Positions 12,001 through 20,489 of a DNA stretch of 64,000 bases are shown piece after piece (the first letter of the stretch is position 1; the number at the start of each line of letters is the position of its first letter). Origin of the DNA: Piromyces finnis (lineage: Eukaryota; Neocallimastigomycota; Neocallimastigomycetes; Neocallimastigales; Neocallimastigaceae); assembly GCA_002104945.1 (NCBI GenBank), contig MCFH01000027.1, positions 549,001 through 613,000 of the forward strand. The letters are read 5' to 3'. The translations under genes and the position numbers were made by a program. The notes beneath the pieces are model-generated. The model had not been told where the DNA came from. It searched no databases and saw only the letters and a list, made by a program, of their open reading frames with translations.

Positions 12001-13570
12001 AAGCAGTTGAAGTAAACTCTTTGGAAAGTTCATCTGTAGAAACATTAGGATCGTTGGATTTTGCTGAAAGTATTTGGAATTTATTATGACTGAGAATAGA
12101 TTCCTTTTCCTCAATACATTTTAATCTATTCCATTTCAGAATTTTCTTAGGAACATTAAAGTCATTAGAAAAATCTTCCATAGGAATAATTTTACCATTA
12201 ATAAGAAGTGGCTTATGGTCTGATACAGGATAAAAATTATTTATAAATGATCCTGAGTGAATAAGATCTTTCATCTTCGAATTGATAAGAGCATGGTCAA
12301 TGTCGGAAGATTGATCACCTCGAGTCCAAGAGATAGTAGACCCTCTAAGCGGAAGAATTTCCCAATCTCCTAATCCATTAGTTGATAACCAGTTGGATAA
12401 TTTTACTTTAGACATATTAAAATCACCAACAAGAATCGATGGATGGGATGAATGAGTTTGTAACCACAAGCGAACTTCTAACTTTGCATGATCAACATAG
12501 ATGTTGTGATGACTATGAGGCATATAAACATTACCAATCGAGCATTTGAATCTATTCCAGAGACTAAAAGTATAAATAGAAATAATATACTTTCCAGAGA
12601 AGTTTTCAAGTGAGGCTTGACATGAATTGTGAAAACCTAAATATAAACCTCTCATTCCCGGAACTGATTCGTCAGCTTTCTTGAAAAAGTGTCTATAGTT
12701 TCGCAAAGTAACACGACAAGGATAATCTGTATTCGATCCAGAACCATTACCAGTTTCTTGGAAACATAAAAATAATGGTTTGAAAATAGCTGTGAAATAG
12801 CTAATACTATCTCTCTTTTCGTGATTCCACCCATTGGTGTTCCAACTAAGACAAAAAGAAAAGTTATCAGGCTTGTTGGATGAGGAAGAATCGTTGCTAT
12901 TATTATTATTATTAAAGTCATCGTTATTAATGGATGATGCATCAGAGGAATAAGTAGAACTATTACTAGATGGCTGTGAAACTGAAGAACTATCAACTAT
13001 TGAACTGTTATCAGAGTTGATAGAGCTATTAGAATTAATTGTTGAATGTTGAGATTGAAATTGTGTTTGCTGTAGATCTGGAATATTTTCATGATTGGAA
13101 ACTTGTTGAAGATCTTGTTGAAGATCTAGTTGAAGATCGGATTGTTGATGAGATTGTTGAACTGATTGTTGAAATGATTGTTGAATAGAATGTTGATGTT
13201 TATTAGAAACTAAAATTTTACGTTTGAGAGTGGAAAAAGTGTATTTGTGATTCCTTCTACTACGAGCTGAAAAGGAAATTGAGGTAACTGAAAGTTTCTT
13301 CTTTAACATGTGTAAGATTTTAATACAATCTTTCGATGAACCATGAACCTTGACTAAGAAAAAGTGATCATTGAAAGTCTGAAAATATTTAACACTAATA
13401 ACTGAATTAAATTTATCTTCTAGAATAACCTCGAGTTTTTCCCATAGCATATTTACTGACCATGATCGAATACCACGGATAAAGAAGGAGCGAATATCAT
13501 CTAAGGGGATACCATAAGACCGGGTACCACGTCTGATATAATTCTTGTCTTTAATATAAAGGACTGACAT
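9062..13570 (-). CDS. LINE ORF: APE-type endonuclease and reverse transcriptase, 1502 aa
   Basis: This is the replication protein of the non-LTR element. The N-terminus (about 1-120) is basic. A Gln-rich stretch (about 125-155) and a Ser/Asn linker follow. The AP-endonuclease-like domain spans about 235-460, with SWNTNGWN near 242, CFQETG near 270, VGDFNMSK near 385 and SDHKPLL near 449. The reverse transcriptase shows IPKKGDLTDCDNYRGISL, then DLRKAYDSVP, GVRQGCPLSP and catalytic FADD near 967. The C-terminal part has a Cys/His cluster (CPCCKCGDQSIKHWLLDC, near 1280) of the kind that follows many LINE RTs. A long Asn/Ser repeat follows (about 1340-1390). The catalytic residues look intact and there is no frameshift, so the copy could be active. 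Its ATG is the first in frame after the leader. Confidence 0.95.
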   Translation of the reverse strand: MSVLYIKDKNYIRRGTRSYGIPLDDIRSFFIRGIRSWSVNMLWEKLEVILEDKFNSVISVKYFQTFNDHFFLVKVHGSSKDCIKILHMLKKKLSVTSISFSARSRRNHKYTFSTLKRKILVSNKHQHSIQQSFQQSVQQSHQQSDLQLDLQQDLQQVSNHENIPDLQQTQFQSQHSTINSNSSINSDNSSIVDSSSVSQPSSNSSTYSSDASSINNDDFNNNNNSNDSSSSNKPDNFSFCLSWNTNGWNHEKRDSISYFTAIFKPLFLCFQETGNGSGSNTDYPCRVTLRNYRHFFKKADESVPGMRGLYLGFHNSCQASLENFSGKYIISIYTFSLWNRFKCSIGNVYMPHSHHNIYVDHAKLEVRLWLQTHSSHPSILVGDFNMSKVKLSNWLSTNGLGDWEILPLRGSTISWTRGDQSSDIDHALINSKMKDLIHSGSFINNFYPVSDHKPLLINGKIIPMEDFSNDFNVPKKILKWNRLKCIEEKESILSHNKFQILSAKSNDPNVSTDELSKEFTSTAFSIADELSITSANNVIKSSFHISQQIFNLQKIKMKLYKRFKKERIYDIDEFIKRIKIYRKLIDYIHKRCNEFRKQEYLHWIKTGCEYMKSHNPKKAWKWIKKTAKIGKDSFFIAQPIKNKNGELVVATEEQLDVWHDHFEKLASDPSGVSLDLEHWYEEPMNKRFSLPMLDEWDINQDISIDEVKSAILTTPNYKASGPDGIPIEFYKALVPSSNDSNNATDNNSSGNTTSDNDAHGLNFILKLFNRIWDGDFPNSWNESSIVSIPKKGDLTDCDNYRGISLINNGIKLISKIVTTRISEYGLKNNFIRPEQFGFRKKEESISLFISIQEICRRRQLDNKETYLAFLDLRKAYDSVPIGNILHKLDCLGIRGKSLQFIKNLYLTSKANVKLDGQFSKSFDVKKGVRQGCPLSPILFNLFINDIFRECEDLGVSLGDTRCCGGLFADDIVICAPTRGCLKKMLRRVNEWALYNEMEFGIQKCSTMVIRPESIENQNKRDPTFYLAGQPIPTTDCYTYLGVPFDKNLSLKPVIKALNNKVLKGLFSVSKFLRNPNIPIPFKKLVLNSQVISRVSYFAPLLGSNKARSRIAQKHVNKGIRWVAGVHKAVSFISLYSISKDLNIPPLSAKCALAQVRCFNKWKNSNCIISHLVNYIPKFRKYTWCKSSRTLDKKLKKHGDVKAVKNFYWKDLKGNSIKAQYYDDNKFIETKDFIKLCYEYPEFAYGFYWLLKARSGYKLDARVAKAAKFVDPVCPNYCPCCKCGDQSIKHWLLDCPTFRDIRIKHYDSIVQLLNFFSQRNSNSPINNNEIDNISRDSNNINSNSNNSNSNNSNSNNSNNNNNRNNNISNDSNSEDNNSNLDSNLVNDSNSSNNPVNINVYDYSSVCSKIFKFLLGGRSFNNINYNSREWKELCKRQIQSGTNEGAPFLTVTAELLTKIMPFAIGQQWSMFKRFEATSKSVNAEETVRQARRASATNGDHNFVP

Positions 13571-14211
13571 GATAATAAATTCTAATTAAAAATATTGAAT
13601 ATAAAATAAATACTAATAAAAATTATAAATATAACGTATATGGAAAAAAAATCTGTCTCTCTCTCTCTTCTTAAAAGTACTGGATAGTACAAAAATTGTT
13701 ACGATGCTTTGTTTAAAGTTTCTTTTTTTGAATTCTAGTTGTAAATTTTCTTTAAAAATTCTAGTTTTGGTTTGTTGTTAGTAAATTCGATTCGCTTTTT
13801 GACACTAAACTTGTTTGACTTACTTTTCATTAAATATTTAAATTGGTAAAAAATTTGAATCAAGAATGTCGACACCAGAAAGCTTGTGAATAGTATTTTT
13901 ACATGATGTAGAGTGAATCAGTCTCTTACAAGAAACAATACAACAATAGCTACATGAATATAAAAATACAATGCAAATGCTAAAGTTGACTACATTGGAT
14001 TCTTACAAGAGAAGAGTAGTACTACATGAATACATGAATAAAAGAAAAAATACAGCAACAAAATGTATTACTCTTCTAATTAAATACTATACAAACTTAC
14101 CTGAATATCAAACATTCAACTTATTCATCAAATACTTAAATTCGATGGATAAATGTTTTTTAATCGCTCAGTACCATGAGCTTAGTCCTAATAATTTTCC
14201 CTTAAAGACTA

Positions 14212-14335
14212 ACCAAGCATCCATTGCGCAATACTTGGATTTAATTCTTCCTACTCTCTCAGTACCATGAGCATGAGTAGACCCCCTTGAGAAACTACAT
14301 TTATTAAATAAATGAAGGCACGTTTCCAAGAGGGC
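14212..14335 (-). repeat. 124-bp LINE 5' monomer, copy 1
   Basis: This begins ACCAAGCATCC and ends CCAAGAGGGC. It contains the perfect 10-bp palindrome ATTGCGCAAT at 14223-14232 inside a wider inverted repeat, CCAAG (14213-14217) with CTTGG (14234-14238). It also holds CTCAGTACCATGAG. It differs from copy 2 at two positions over 122 shared bases. Confidence 0.9.
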
Positions 14336-14457
14336 ACCAAGCATCCATTGCGCAATACTTGGATTTAATTCTTTCTACTCTCTCAGTACCATGAGCATGA
14401 GTAGACCCCCTTGAGAAACTACATTTATTAAATAAATGAAGGCACGTTCCCAAGAGG
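14336..14457 (-). repeat. 124-bp LINE 5' monomer, copy 2 (last two bases missing)
   Basis: This directly adjoins copy 1 at a 124-bp offset. It carries the same ATTGCGCAAT palindrome (14347-14356) and inverted repeat. It ends CCCAAGAGG at the outer 5' end of the element, three bases before the right target-site duplication. Confidence 0.9.
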
Positions 14458-14460
14458 ATT

Positions 14461-14591
14461 CTAAAAAGGCCAAATATGTCTCTTTATTATCTAATTGACG
14501 TCTACGGCATATTTTTTGGATTGAAATGAAAAGACTGATATTTTCTTCCTTTTTTCGAAAATCAAATTGTTCAGGTCTACATGGGACTATA
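14461..14591. repeat. right copy of the 131-bp target-site duplication
   Basis: This repeats 8660-8790 with one mismatch. It starts immediately outside the element's 5' end and continues into unrelated DNA (GTTGATCCAC) at 14592. The open frame over this stretch (14608-14375) only reflects the RT relic contained in the duplicated target. Confidence 0.85.
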
Positions 14592-15968
14592 GTTGATCCA
14601 CAAAACAAAATATAAGTTTTAACACACTTTTTGAGTAATGACTAATAATATTTTTTAAAAACTATAAAATAAAAATAAAAAATAAAAAATTCTAAAAAAA
14701 ATTTACAATAAACACTCTTGCTTTTTTAAACACAACTTCTTTTTTTTTTTTTTTAATTTTATAAAATAAATGTATTATTATTTTTTTATTTATTATATGT
14801 GCTTTATTTTTTTTTTTTTTTTTTTTTTTGATTTCTTTTTATAATTTTTTTTCGTTAATGGATTTTGTTTTTCTTTTTTCGTTTTTTTTTTTTTGTTTTT
14901 TCTTTTTTTTTGTTTTTTTTTGTTTTGCTTTCTTTCTTTCCTTTATAATATTTGGTTCCTTTTCTTTTAAATTTTCTATTTCTTTTTAAACTTATAAAAG
15001 AAAATCCAAAAAATATTAAAAATATAAAGATAAAAATTTAAATTTTAATAGTACTTTTCTCTTTTCTTTTTTCTTTCTTTTTAAATATCTTTTCTATAGT
15101 CTATTTTTTTCTTTTTCAAAGAACTTTTATATTAAAAAATTAACCTACTTTTTTTTTTTTTCATTTTCCAATGAATAATATCATTTTTCATATTATTTTC
15201 TTCTATCTATATATAACTATTTACAAATTAAAAAAATTATTATATACTATTATTATTTAAAAATAATACTTTCATTCAAATATGTTATAAATATTTAAAT
15301 GAAAATATTACTTTAGTCTATTATTATTGTTGTTATTTTTTGGATTTAGTTTTCTATAAAAAATGAATATATTATCAATGGAAATATATGGAAAAAAAAA
15401 ACTTCTTTTTAAAGGGTTTTTCTTTTTGTTAGTTAATAATAGGTTTAATATGGTGATATTTATAATTCTTTGATAATTAGCATATTAAAAAAGAAAAAAA
15501 TCGGCATCTCTAAAAAAAATATTTAAAGAAATAAAAAAAAAAAAGATTTAAAAAATAAATTGCTAAAAAATACTATTTTTCTTAAAAATTTTCCTTTTTT
15601 TTTTATATTTTTATATTTTATATGGATTTATATAATTTATAATTAATTATTTATATAGGAATATATAAAATAAAAATTAATTTTTCTTGATATTTCGTTT
15701 TCATTTTTTTTTTTTTTTTATGTATTATTTGCTATAAAAAAATAATTTTTAATGTACTATACGTTCTTTTCAATTATTGTATGTTGAAAATAAATAAAAA
15801 TAAACAAATTAATTTCAATTACTAATAAATAAAAATATAAAGATAATTTTAGTTATTAATATGTAAATGATGTGGTTAATATAAAATATGATTTTAAAAA
15901 ATGATATTTGTTGTAATTAAAAAATACGTGGGATAATAAAATTAAGATTTCATAATAGTTTATGAAAT
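14592..15968. other. AT-rich intergenic DNA downstream of vigilin
   Basis: About 1.4 kb, very T-rich at 14735-14960, without convincing exons. The 3' UTR of the minus-strand vigilin gene is expected at the right end. Nothing else is recognised. Confidence 0.6.
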
Positions 15969-18900
15969 TTAATTGGAAGAATTGTTGTTGTTCTTCTTCT
16001 TCTTCTTCTTGTTCTTCTTCTTTTCACTGTCATCATTGAGATTAGCGAAAGCATTTACTGAAGCAGCAGCAATCTTGGTAGTGTCTTGGTTATTCTTTTT
16101 GGATTTGTTATTATTCTTCTTAGTGGTTGGAATAGAAATCCATTCATCTTCAGCTGGCTTTTCTTCAACAATTTCAACTGGAGCAGAAACGGTTTCCTTT
16201 TCTTCTTGTCCAGATGATTCACCTTCATCAGCTTCAGCCTTGGCAGCATTCTTCTTCTTCTTCTTGTTCTTCTTCTTCTTCTTCTTTTGTTCTTCAGAAC
16301 CTGCAGCAGCAGCAAGAGCGGCTTCAGCTTCAGCGGCAGCAGCAGCAAGAGCAGCTTCTTCTTCTTCTCTAGCCTTTCTTTCAGCTTCTTCTCTGGCGAG
16401 TCTTTCAGCTTCAGCAGCAGCAGCAGCTTCTTCTTCTTCTCTAGCCTTTTGTTCGGCAGCCTTCTTCTTCTTGTTCTTCTTCTTGTTCTTCTTCTTCTTA
16501 GCAGCAGAGCTTTCAACTTCACCTTCAGCATCAGCTTCTTCTTCTTCAGTTACTTGGGTCTTCTTATTCTTCTTACCAATAACTTGCCATTCATTTTCCT
16601 TAACTTCCTTTTGTTGGTAGTTTTGAATACCCAAGTAGCTCATAGCATTAGCTAATTCATCAACTAAAACATCTGATGATTTTAAGATGTTGATTTCCTT
16701 TTTACCATTGTAACCTGGAATATGTCTTTGACCACTACCGGCCTTATTTTCTTCAACTTGGGATGAAACTTCACTGACATCTTCTTCTTCGTCTCCAAAT
16801 TCTTTCTTTAATTCTTCAACATTCTTTTCAATTAATTGAATACACTTAGCAACTTCCTTCTTATCACCAGTGACTTCAATAGTGTCACTCTTAGAACGGT
16901 TTCTTGGTGGGAAATTGATACGAACAGATTTACCAGCTTCCTTCTTAATGTTTTCTAAATTCTTACCCTTGGCACCAATAAGACGGCCATGGAGATGATT
17001 TGGAACATCAATCTTCTTAGTGACTTCATTTTGATGTCTGTTGTTAATTTCTTGAATGGCCTTAACACCAGCCTTTAATTCTTCAGCAGTTTCAGCAATA
17101 ACTAAAACATTGTTTTCAGCATCACTTTCATTATCTCTTGCAGAGTTAACGAAAATATTACATTTAGTTTCCTTTCTTAAACGGTTAATATTACTACCTC
17201 CACGACCAATAATTAAAGAGCAAACACTTGGGTCAACAGTTAATTGCTTGAATTGCTTAAAGTTAGAAACTTCTTGAAGTTTCTTTTCAATGTTAGCTTT
17301 ACAGTCAGCAACAGACTTCTTGTCACCATTAATTCTGATGCGATCCTTTCCGAAATCAACAAAAGCACCGTTTTGTCTACGTTGCTTGTTAAATTGTTGA
17401 CTGTTCATAACGTACAAGTATTGAAGTTCAGTAAGTGGAATGGATTCAACAACACTAGCCATTGAAAGAATTTCCTTCTTAGCACCTTCAATCTTTTCTA
17501 AATCTAAACCAGAAATGGAAATTGGAACAAGATCGTTTTCAATAGCATCACGGTGCATATCAATAGAGACTTCAAATCTCTTAGAGATATCATTAATGTT
17601 GCTACCCTTAGTACCAACAATTCTGGCTAAGTCCATTCTTGGAACAGAAATCTTAACAGAAACACGGTTGGCAACATCTTCCTTAACCTTTTCAATTAAC
17701 TTCTTAAAGGCTTCACAGCATTCTTCAATCTTTTCTCTTGGAGCACGGACTAAAACCTTGTTTCTTTCTTCTTCTTCTTCAAAACCGTATGGGAAGTTGA
17801 AACGAGCCTTATCGTTTTCTTCACCATACTTAGTAGCAAGAGCATCCATGTGAGAACGGAATCTGGTCTTTAAGACTTCGTGGATGTTTTCTGGACATTC
17901 AACTTCACGAGAAAGAATGATGGTACTTTCATCAACAATTCTCTTAATTTGCTTCTTGGCATCTTCACAACCCTTCTTGGTACCCTTGATGGTAATGTTA
18001 ATATCACCTTCTTCATCAATTTCATCATCATCTTCAAAGTCAATTCTAGTGTCAGTGTCTTCCTTAATCTTATTAATGATAACACCACCACGACCAACAA
18101 TCTTGGAGACAACAAGTCTTGGAACTTGGAAGGTAATTTCGTGAGAGTGAGAAATGATGTCCTTAACTTGATCAAGGACAACTTGTTTAGCCTTTTCAAC
18201 ATCATTCTTGAAACCTCTAATAGTAATCTTGTTTTGATCTCTGTTCTTGATCTTTTCTTCGTAATCTTCATCATCTTCATCAACTCTGGCTGGGAAGAAG
18301 AATTGAACATTGTACTTTTGCTTAATAGCATTAATGTTCTTACCCTTAGCACCAATTAATTGACTGTGGTATTTGTTATCAACTTCAATATCAACATTGA
18401 CAGTATCAAGAATTTCCTTAGCACGTTCAGCAACTAACTTAACAACATATGGAATTAAGTTTCTGTGACCAGTACAGGTAACAATTTCCTTATCATTTTC
18501 TTCCTTAATATCAAACTTTAACATGTTTAATTCTTCATCAGTAATTTCGTGCTTGTTTCCAACCTTTTCCTTTAAAGCTTCAACTAACCAATTTTGAACA
18601 TGAGCACCACCAACAATACGACGACCAATACCCTTACCAATAACAACATCTTCAGAGAATCTGTTCATAAAGTCAAAGTGCTTTTGAGCTTCAGCAGCAG
18701 CCTTAAGACTGTTGATAGCAGCAACAACATCCTTTTCTGGACCACTAACAGTAATGGTAGAATCATTACCCTTAACATCCTTTTGTGGGAATCTAATCAT
18801 AATGGTATTGTTGTGCTTGGCTCTTAATTCCTTAATAGCAGAACCTCCAGTACCAATTAAAGAACCATGGTACTTTGGATCAATTTCAATGGTTTGAGTA

Positions 18901-20489
18901 ACCATATTAGCAAGTTTATCAGCACTTTCAGTGATTTCATTCTTAACTTGGTCTAATAAGGAAGTAATAGTACTCTTAGCCATATTCTTACCATCAACAA
19001 TAATGACAATTTCATCAGATTCTTCCTTTTCATTTGGAATAATAATATCAACGAGCTTGCCTTGATATTTGGATTTAATCTTGTTAATATTCTTGGCGTT
19101 CTTACCAACAATGTGAGAGTGAACACCATGTGGAATTTCTACAACATCATATTCAAAAGTCTTACACTTCTTAAGACTTTCAGAGAAAGCCTTAGCAGCA
19201 GCTTCGGTGTTCTTCTTGTTCTTACCATTAACTTCGAGAGTGTTTGGTGAATTTTGGTTTTCACGAATGTTAATGGTAACATCATGCTTTTCTTCGAGAG
19301 CCTTAATGTTTTGCCATTCTTTAGTGTAAAGGTACTTTCTAAAGAATGCATTGTTTGAAGAATCAGCGCAGTAATCAGAAATGTTAAGATCTTCAATGAA
19401 TTGAGAGTTAGCCTTTTCAGTGATTAACTTTAAGGCAATTGGTAAATTTTCTGGTGGACCACGAATGATAATCTTTTCACTCTTTTCCTTTGGTAATGGT
19501 AATTCAACAGCACAACCAGTGGTCTTAAGGATTTCTTGAAGATTTTTTCCCTTTGGACCAATAATAAATTGATGTTGCTTCTTATTACAAGTGAAAACTA
19601 ATTCATCAGTCTTACGTTGTAATTCCTTGTAGATGCTAGTGATCTTGTCAAGAGCAAGGTTAGTGGCAGCCTTAGTACCAGTAATAGAAATTTCTTCTGG
19701 GTCAAAGGTTCTTTCACTCATAACATATGGTGGAATATGAACCTTGGCACCAGTTTCTTCTTGAATTAATTGTAAGTTAGAGTTATCAGTACCAGCAATG
19801 ATCATATGGTAAGATCTTGGGATCTTAATAGTTTGTCTGTAACGATTGGCATGCTTATTGATAATCTTTTCAATGCTTTCCTTAGCTAATTCAATACCAA
19901 CCTTATCACCAATAATCTTTAATATTTGTTCTTGTTCATCACTAACGTCTTCTTCATTTTGTAAACGTTGTGGCATTTCGATTCTGGTCTTGGTATCAGC
20001 CATAATAGAATTGATGGTGGTACCCTTTTGACCAACAATGAATCTTCTAACAGAGTATGGGAATGGGTAGGCTTCAACAACTTCGTTGCAAATTCCAGAG
20101 CAAATTTCTCTCTTGGCAGCCTTTACATCCTTTTCCTTACCCTTAAGGATAATAGTAACAGTACCAGACTTGTTTTGAATAGAAATATCAATTTCAACTG
20201 GAATGTTTCTTTTGACCTTTTTGCAAACTTCAGAAGTCTTAGAGCCACCAATAACATCCTTCTTTAAATCGGAAGACTTAATAGAGAAGTTTTCAACAAT
20301 AGTATTATTGTAAAGTGGTTTGTAAGGTTTAACTGATCTGTTTGGCATTGACTTACCAGAGGTTGGTAAGGCTGGGAAAGATTCTTCAAAAGATTTAATC
20401 TTTGGAGCCTTCTTTGGTAATTCAGTGGTGGATTCAACAGTAGCGTATTGATCTTCTAATTCTTGTGGAATATCAGAAATAGTAGCCAT
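15969..20489 (-). CDS. SCP160: vigilin/Scp160-type multi-KH RNA-binding protein, 1506 aa, intronless
   Basis: This binds RNA through a tandem array of KH domains. Yeast Scp160 sits on ER-bound polysomes and affects translation. Well-formed GxxG loops are visible near residues 153 (GQKG), 310 (GPKG), 546 (GTGG), 714 (GAKG), 800 (GRGG), 959 (GTKG), 1095 (GRGG) and 1173 (GAKG). Degenerate repeats lie between them (GTDN near 232, GKNA near 460, GIGR near 620). This gives eight canonical loops within about 12-14 repeats, as in the vigilin family. The C-terminal 240 residues are unusual: Lys/Asn blocks (KKKKNKKKNKKKK type) alternate with Ala/Glu/Arg segments likely to form helix or coiled coil, giving a basic tail. 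Codon use is strongly biased (Lys AAG, Gly GGT, Pro CCA), suggesting high expression. The start is the ATG at 20489, the first in the frame. Confidence 0.95.
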   Translation of the reverse strand: MATISDIPQELEDQYATVESTTELPKKAPKIKSFEESFPALPTSGKSMPNRSVKPYKPLYNNTIVENFSIKSSDLKKDVIGGSKTSEVCKKVKRNIPVEIDISIQNKSGTVTIILKGKEKDVKAAKREICSGICNEVVEAYPFPYSVRRFIVGQKGTTINSIMADTKTRIEMPQRLQNEEDVSDEQEQILKIIGDKVGIELAKESIEKIINKHANRYRQTIKIPRSYHMIIAGTDNSNLQLIQEETGAKVHIPPYVMSERTFDPEEISITGTKAATNLALDKITSIYKELQRKTDELVFTCNKKQHQFIIGPKGKNLQEILKTTGCAVELPLPKEKSEKIIIRGPPENLPIALKLITEKANSQFIEDLNISDYCADSSNNAFFRKYLYTKEWQNIKALEEKHDVTINIRENQNSPNTLEVNGKNKKNTEAAAKAFSESLKKCKTFEYDVVEIPHGVHSHIVGKNAKNINKIKSKYQGKLVDIIIPNEKEESDEIVIIVDGKNMAKSTITSLLDQVKNEITESADKLANMVTQTIEIDPKYHGSLIGTGGSAIKELRAKHNNTIMIRFPQKDVKGNDSTITVSGPEKDVVAAINSLKAAAEAQKHFDFMNRFSEDVVIGKGIGRRIVGGAHVQNWLVEALKEKVGNKHEITDEELNMLKFDIKEENDKEIVTCTGHRNLIPYVVKLVAERAKEILDTVNVDIEVDNKYHSQLIGAKGKNINAIKQKYNVQFFFPARVDEDDEDYEEKIKNRDQNKITIRGFKNDVEKAKQVVLDQVKDIISHSHEITFQVPRLVVSKIVGRGGVIINKIKEDTDTRIDFEDDDEIDEEGDINITIKGTKKGCEDAKKQIKRIVDESTIILSREVECPENIHEVLKTRFRSHMDALATKYGEENDKARFNFPYGFEEEEERNKVLVRAPREKIEECCEAFKKLIEKVKEDVANRVSVKISVPRMDLARIVGTKGSNINDISKRFEVSIDMHRDAIENDLVPISISGLDLEKIEGAKKEILSMASVVESIPLTELQYLYVMNSQQFNKQRRQNGAFVDFGKDRIRINGDKKSVADCKANIEKKLQEVSNFKQFKQLTVDPSVCSLIIGRGGSNINRLRKETKCNIFVNSARDNESDAENNVLVIAETAEELKAGVKAIQEINNRHQNEVTKKIDVPNHLHGRLIGAKGKNLENIKKEAGKSVRINFPPRNRSKSDTIEVTGDKKEVAKCIQLIEKNVEELKKEFGDEEEDVSEVSSQVEENKAGSGQRHIPGYNGKKEINILKSSDVLVDELANAMSYLGIQNYQQKEVKENEWQVIGKKNKKTQVTEEEEADAEGEVESSAAKKKKNKKKNKKKKAAEQKAREEEEAAAAAEAERLAREEAERKAREEEEAALAAAAAEAEAALAAAAGSEEQKKKKKKNKKKKKNAAKAEADEGESSGQEEKETVSAPVEIVEEKPAEDEWISIPTTKKNNNKSKKNNQDTTKIAAASVNAFANLNDDSEKKKNKKKKKKNNNNSSN

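Larger units (their letters stand above)
8791..14460 (-). mobile_element. full-length non-LTR (LINE) retrotransposon, about 5.67 kb
   Basis: The element lies on the minus strand. From its 5' end it has two 124-bp monomers (14457-14212), the rest of an 890-nt leader, one intact 1502-codon ORF, a 238-nt 3' UTR with AATAAA at 8851-8846 about 23 nt before the tail, and a 33-nt poly(A) tail (T on the plus strand, 8791-8823). Both flanks carry the 131-bp direct repeat, so both ends are defined and the copy appears complete. One mismatch between the flanks and the intact ORF point to recent insertion. There is one ORF rather than an ORF1/ORF2 pair and no RNase H domain was recognised. The clade was not assigned. 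Confidence 0.92.
13571..14460 (-). promoter_or_regulatory. LINE 5' leader with probable internal promoter
   Basis: This is an 890-nt untranslated leader, less AT-rich than the surrounding DNA. Its outermost 246 bp are two monomers of 124 bp; a CT run (CTCTCTCTCTC) lies near 13653. A third copy of the short motif CTCAGTACCATGAG, without the rest of the monomer, is at about 14168-14181. Tandem 5' monomers act as promoters in mouse L1. The same role is inferred here and has not been shown. Confidence 0.6.

Noticed and set aside
13971-14270. 99-aa plus-strand frame in the LINE leader
   Set aside because: It is antisense to the element, ends inside the monomer repeat and matches no known family. 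It is probably accidental in this less AT-rich DNA.
14375-14608. 77-aa minus-strand frame with RT similarity taken as a separate LINE copy
   Set aside because: Its RT part is the right target-site duplication, an exact counterpart of 8660-8790, joined to monomer sequence. It is not an independent element.
15973-16620. 215-aa open frame antisense to the 3' part of vigilin
   Set aside because: It is poly-Phe/Ser/Ala made by reading the Lys- and Glu-rich tail backwards. The other overlapping frames in 15969-20489 are shadows of the same gene.
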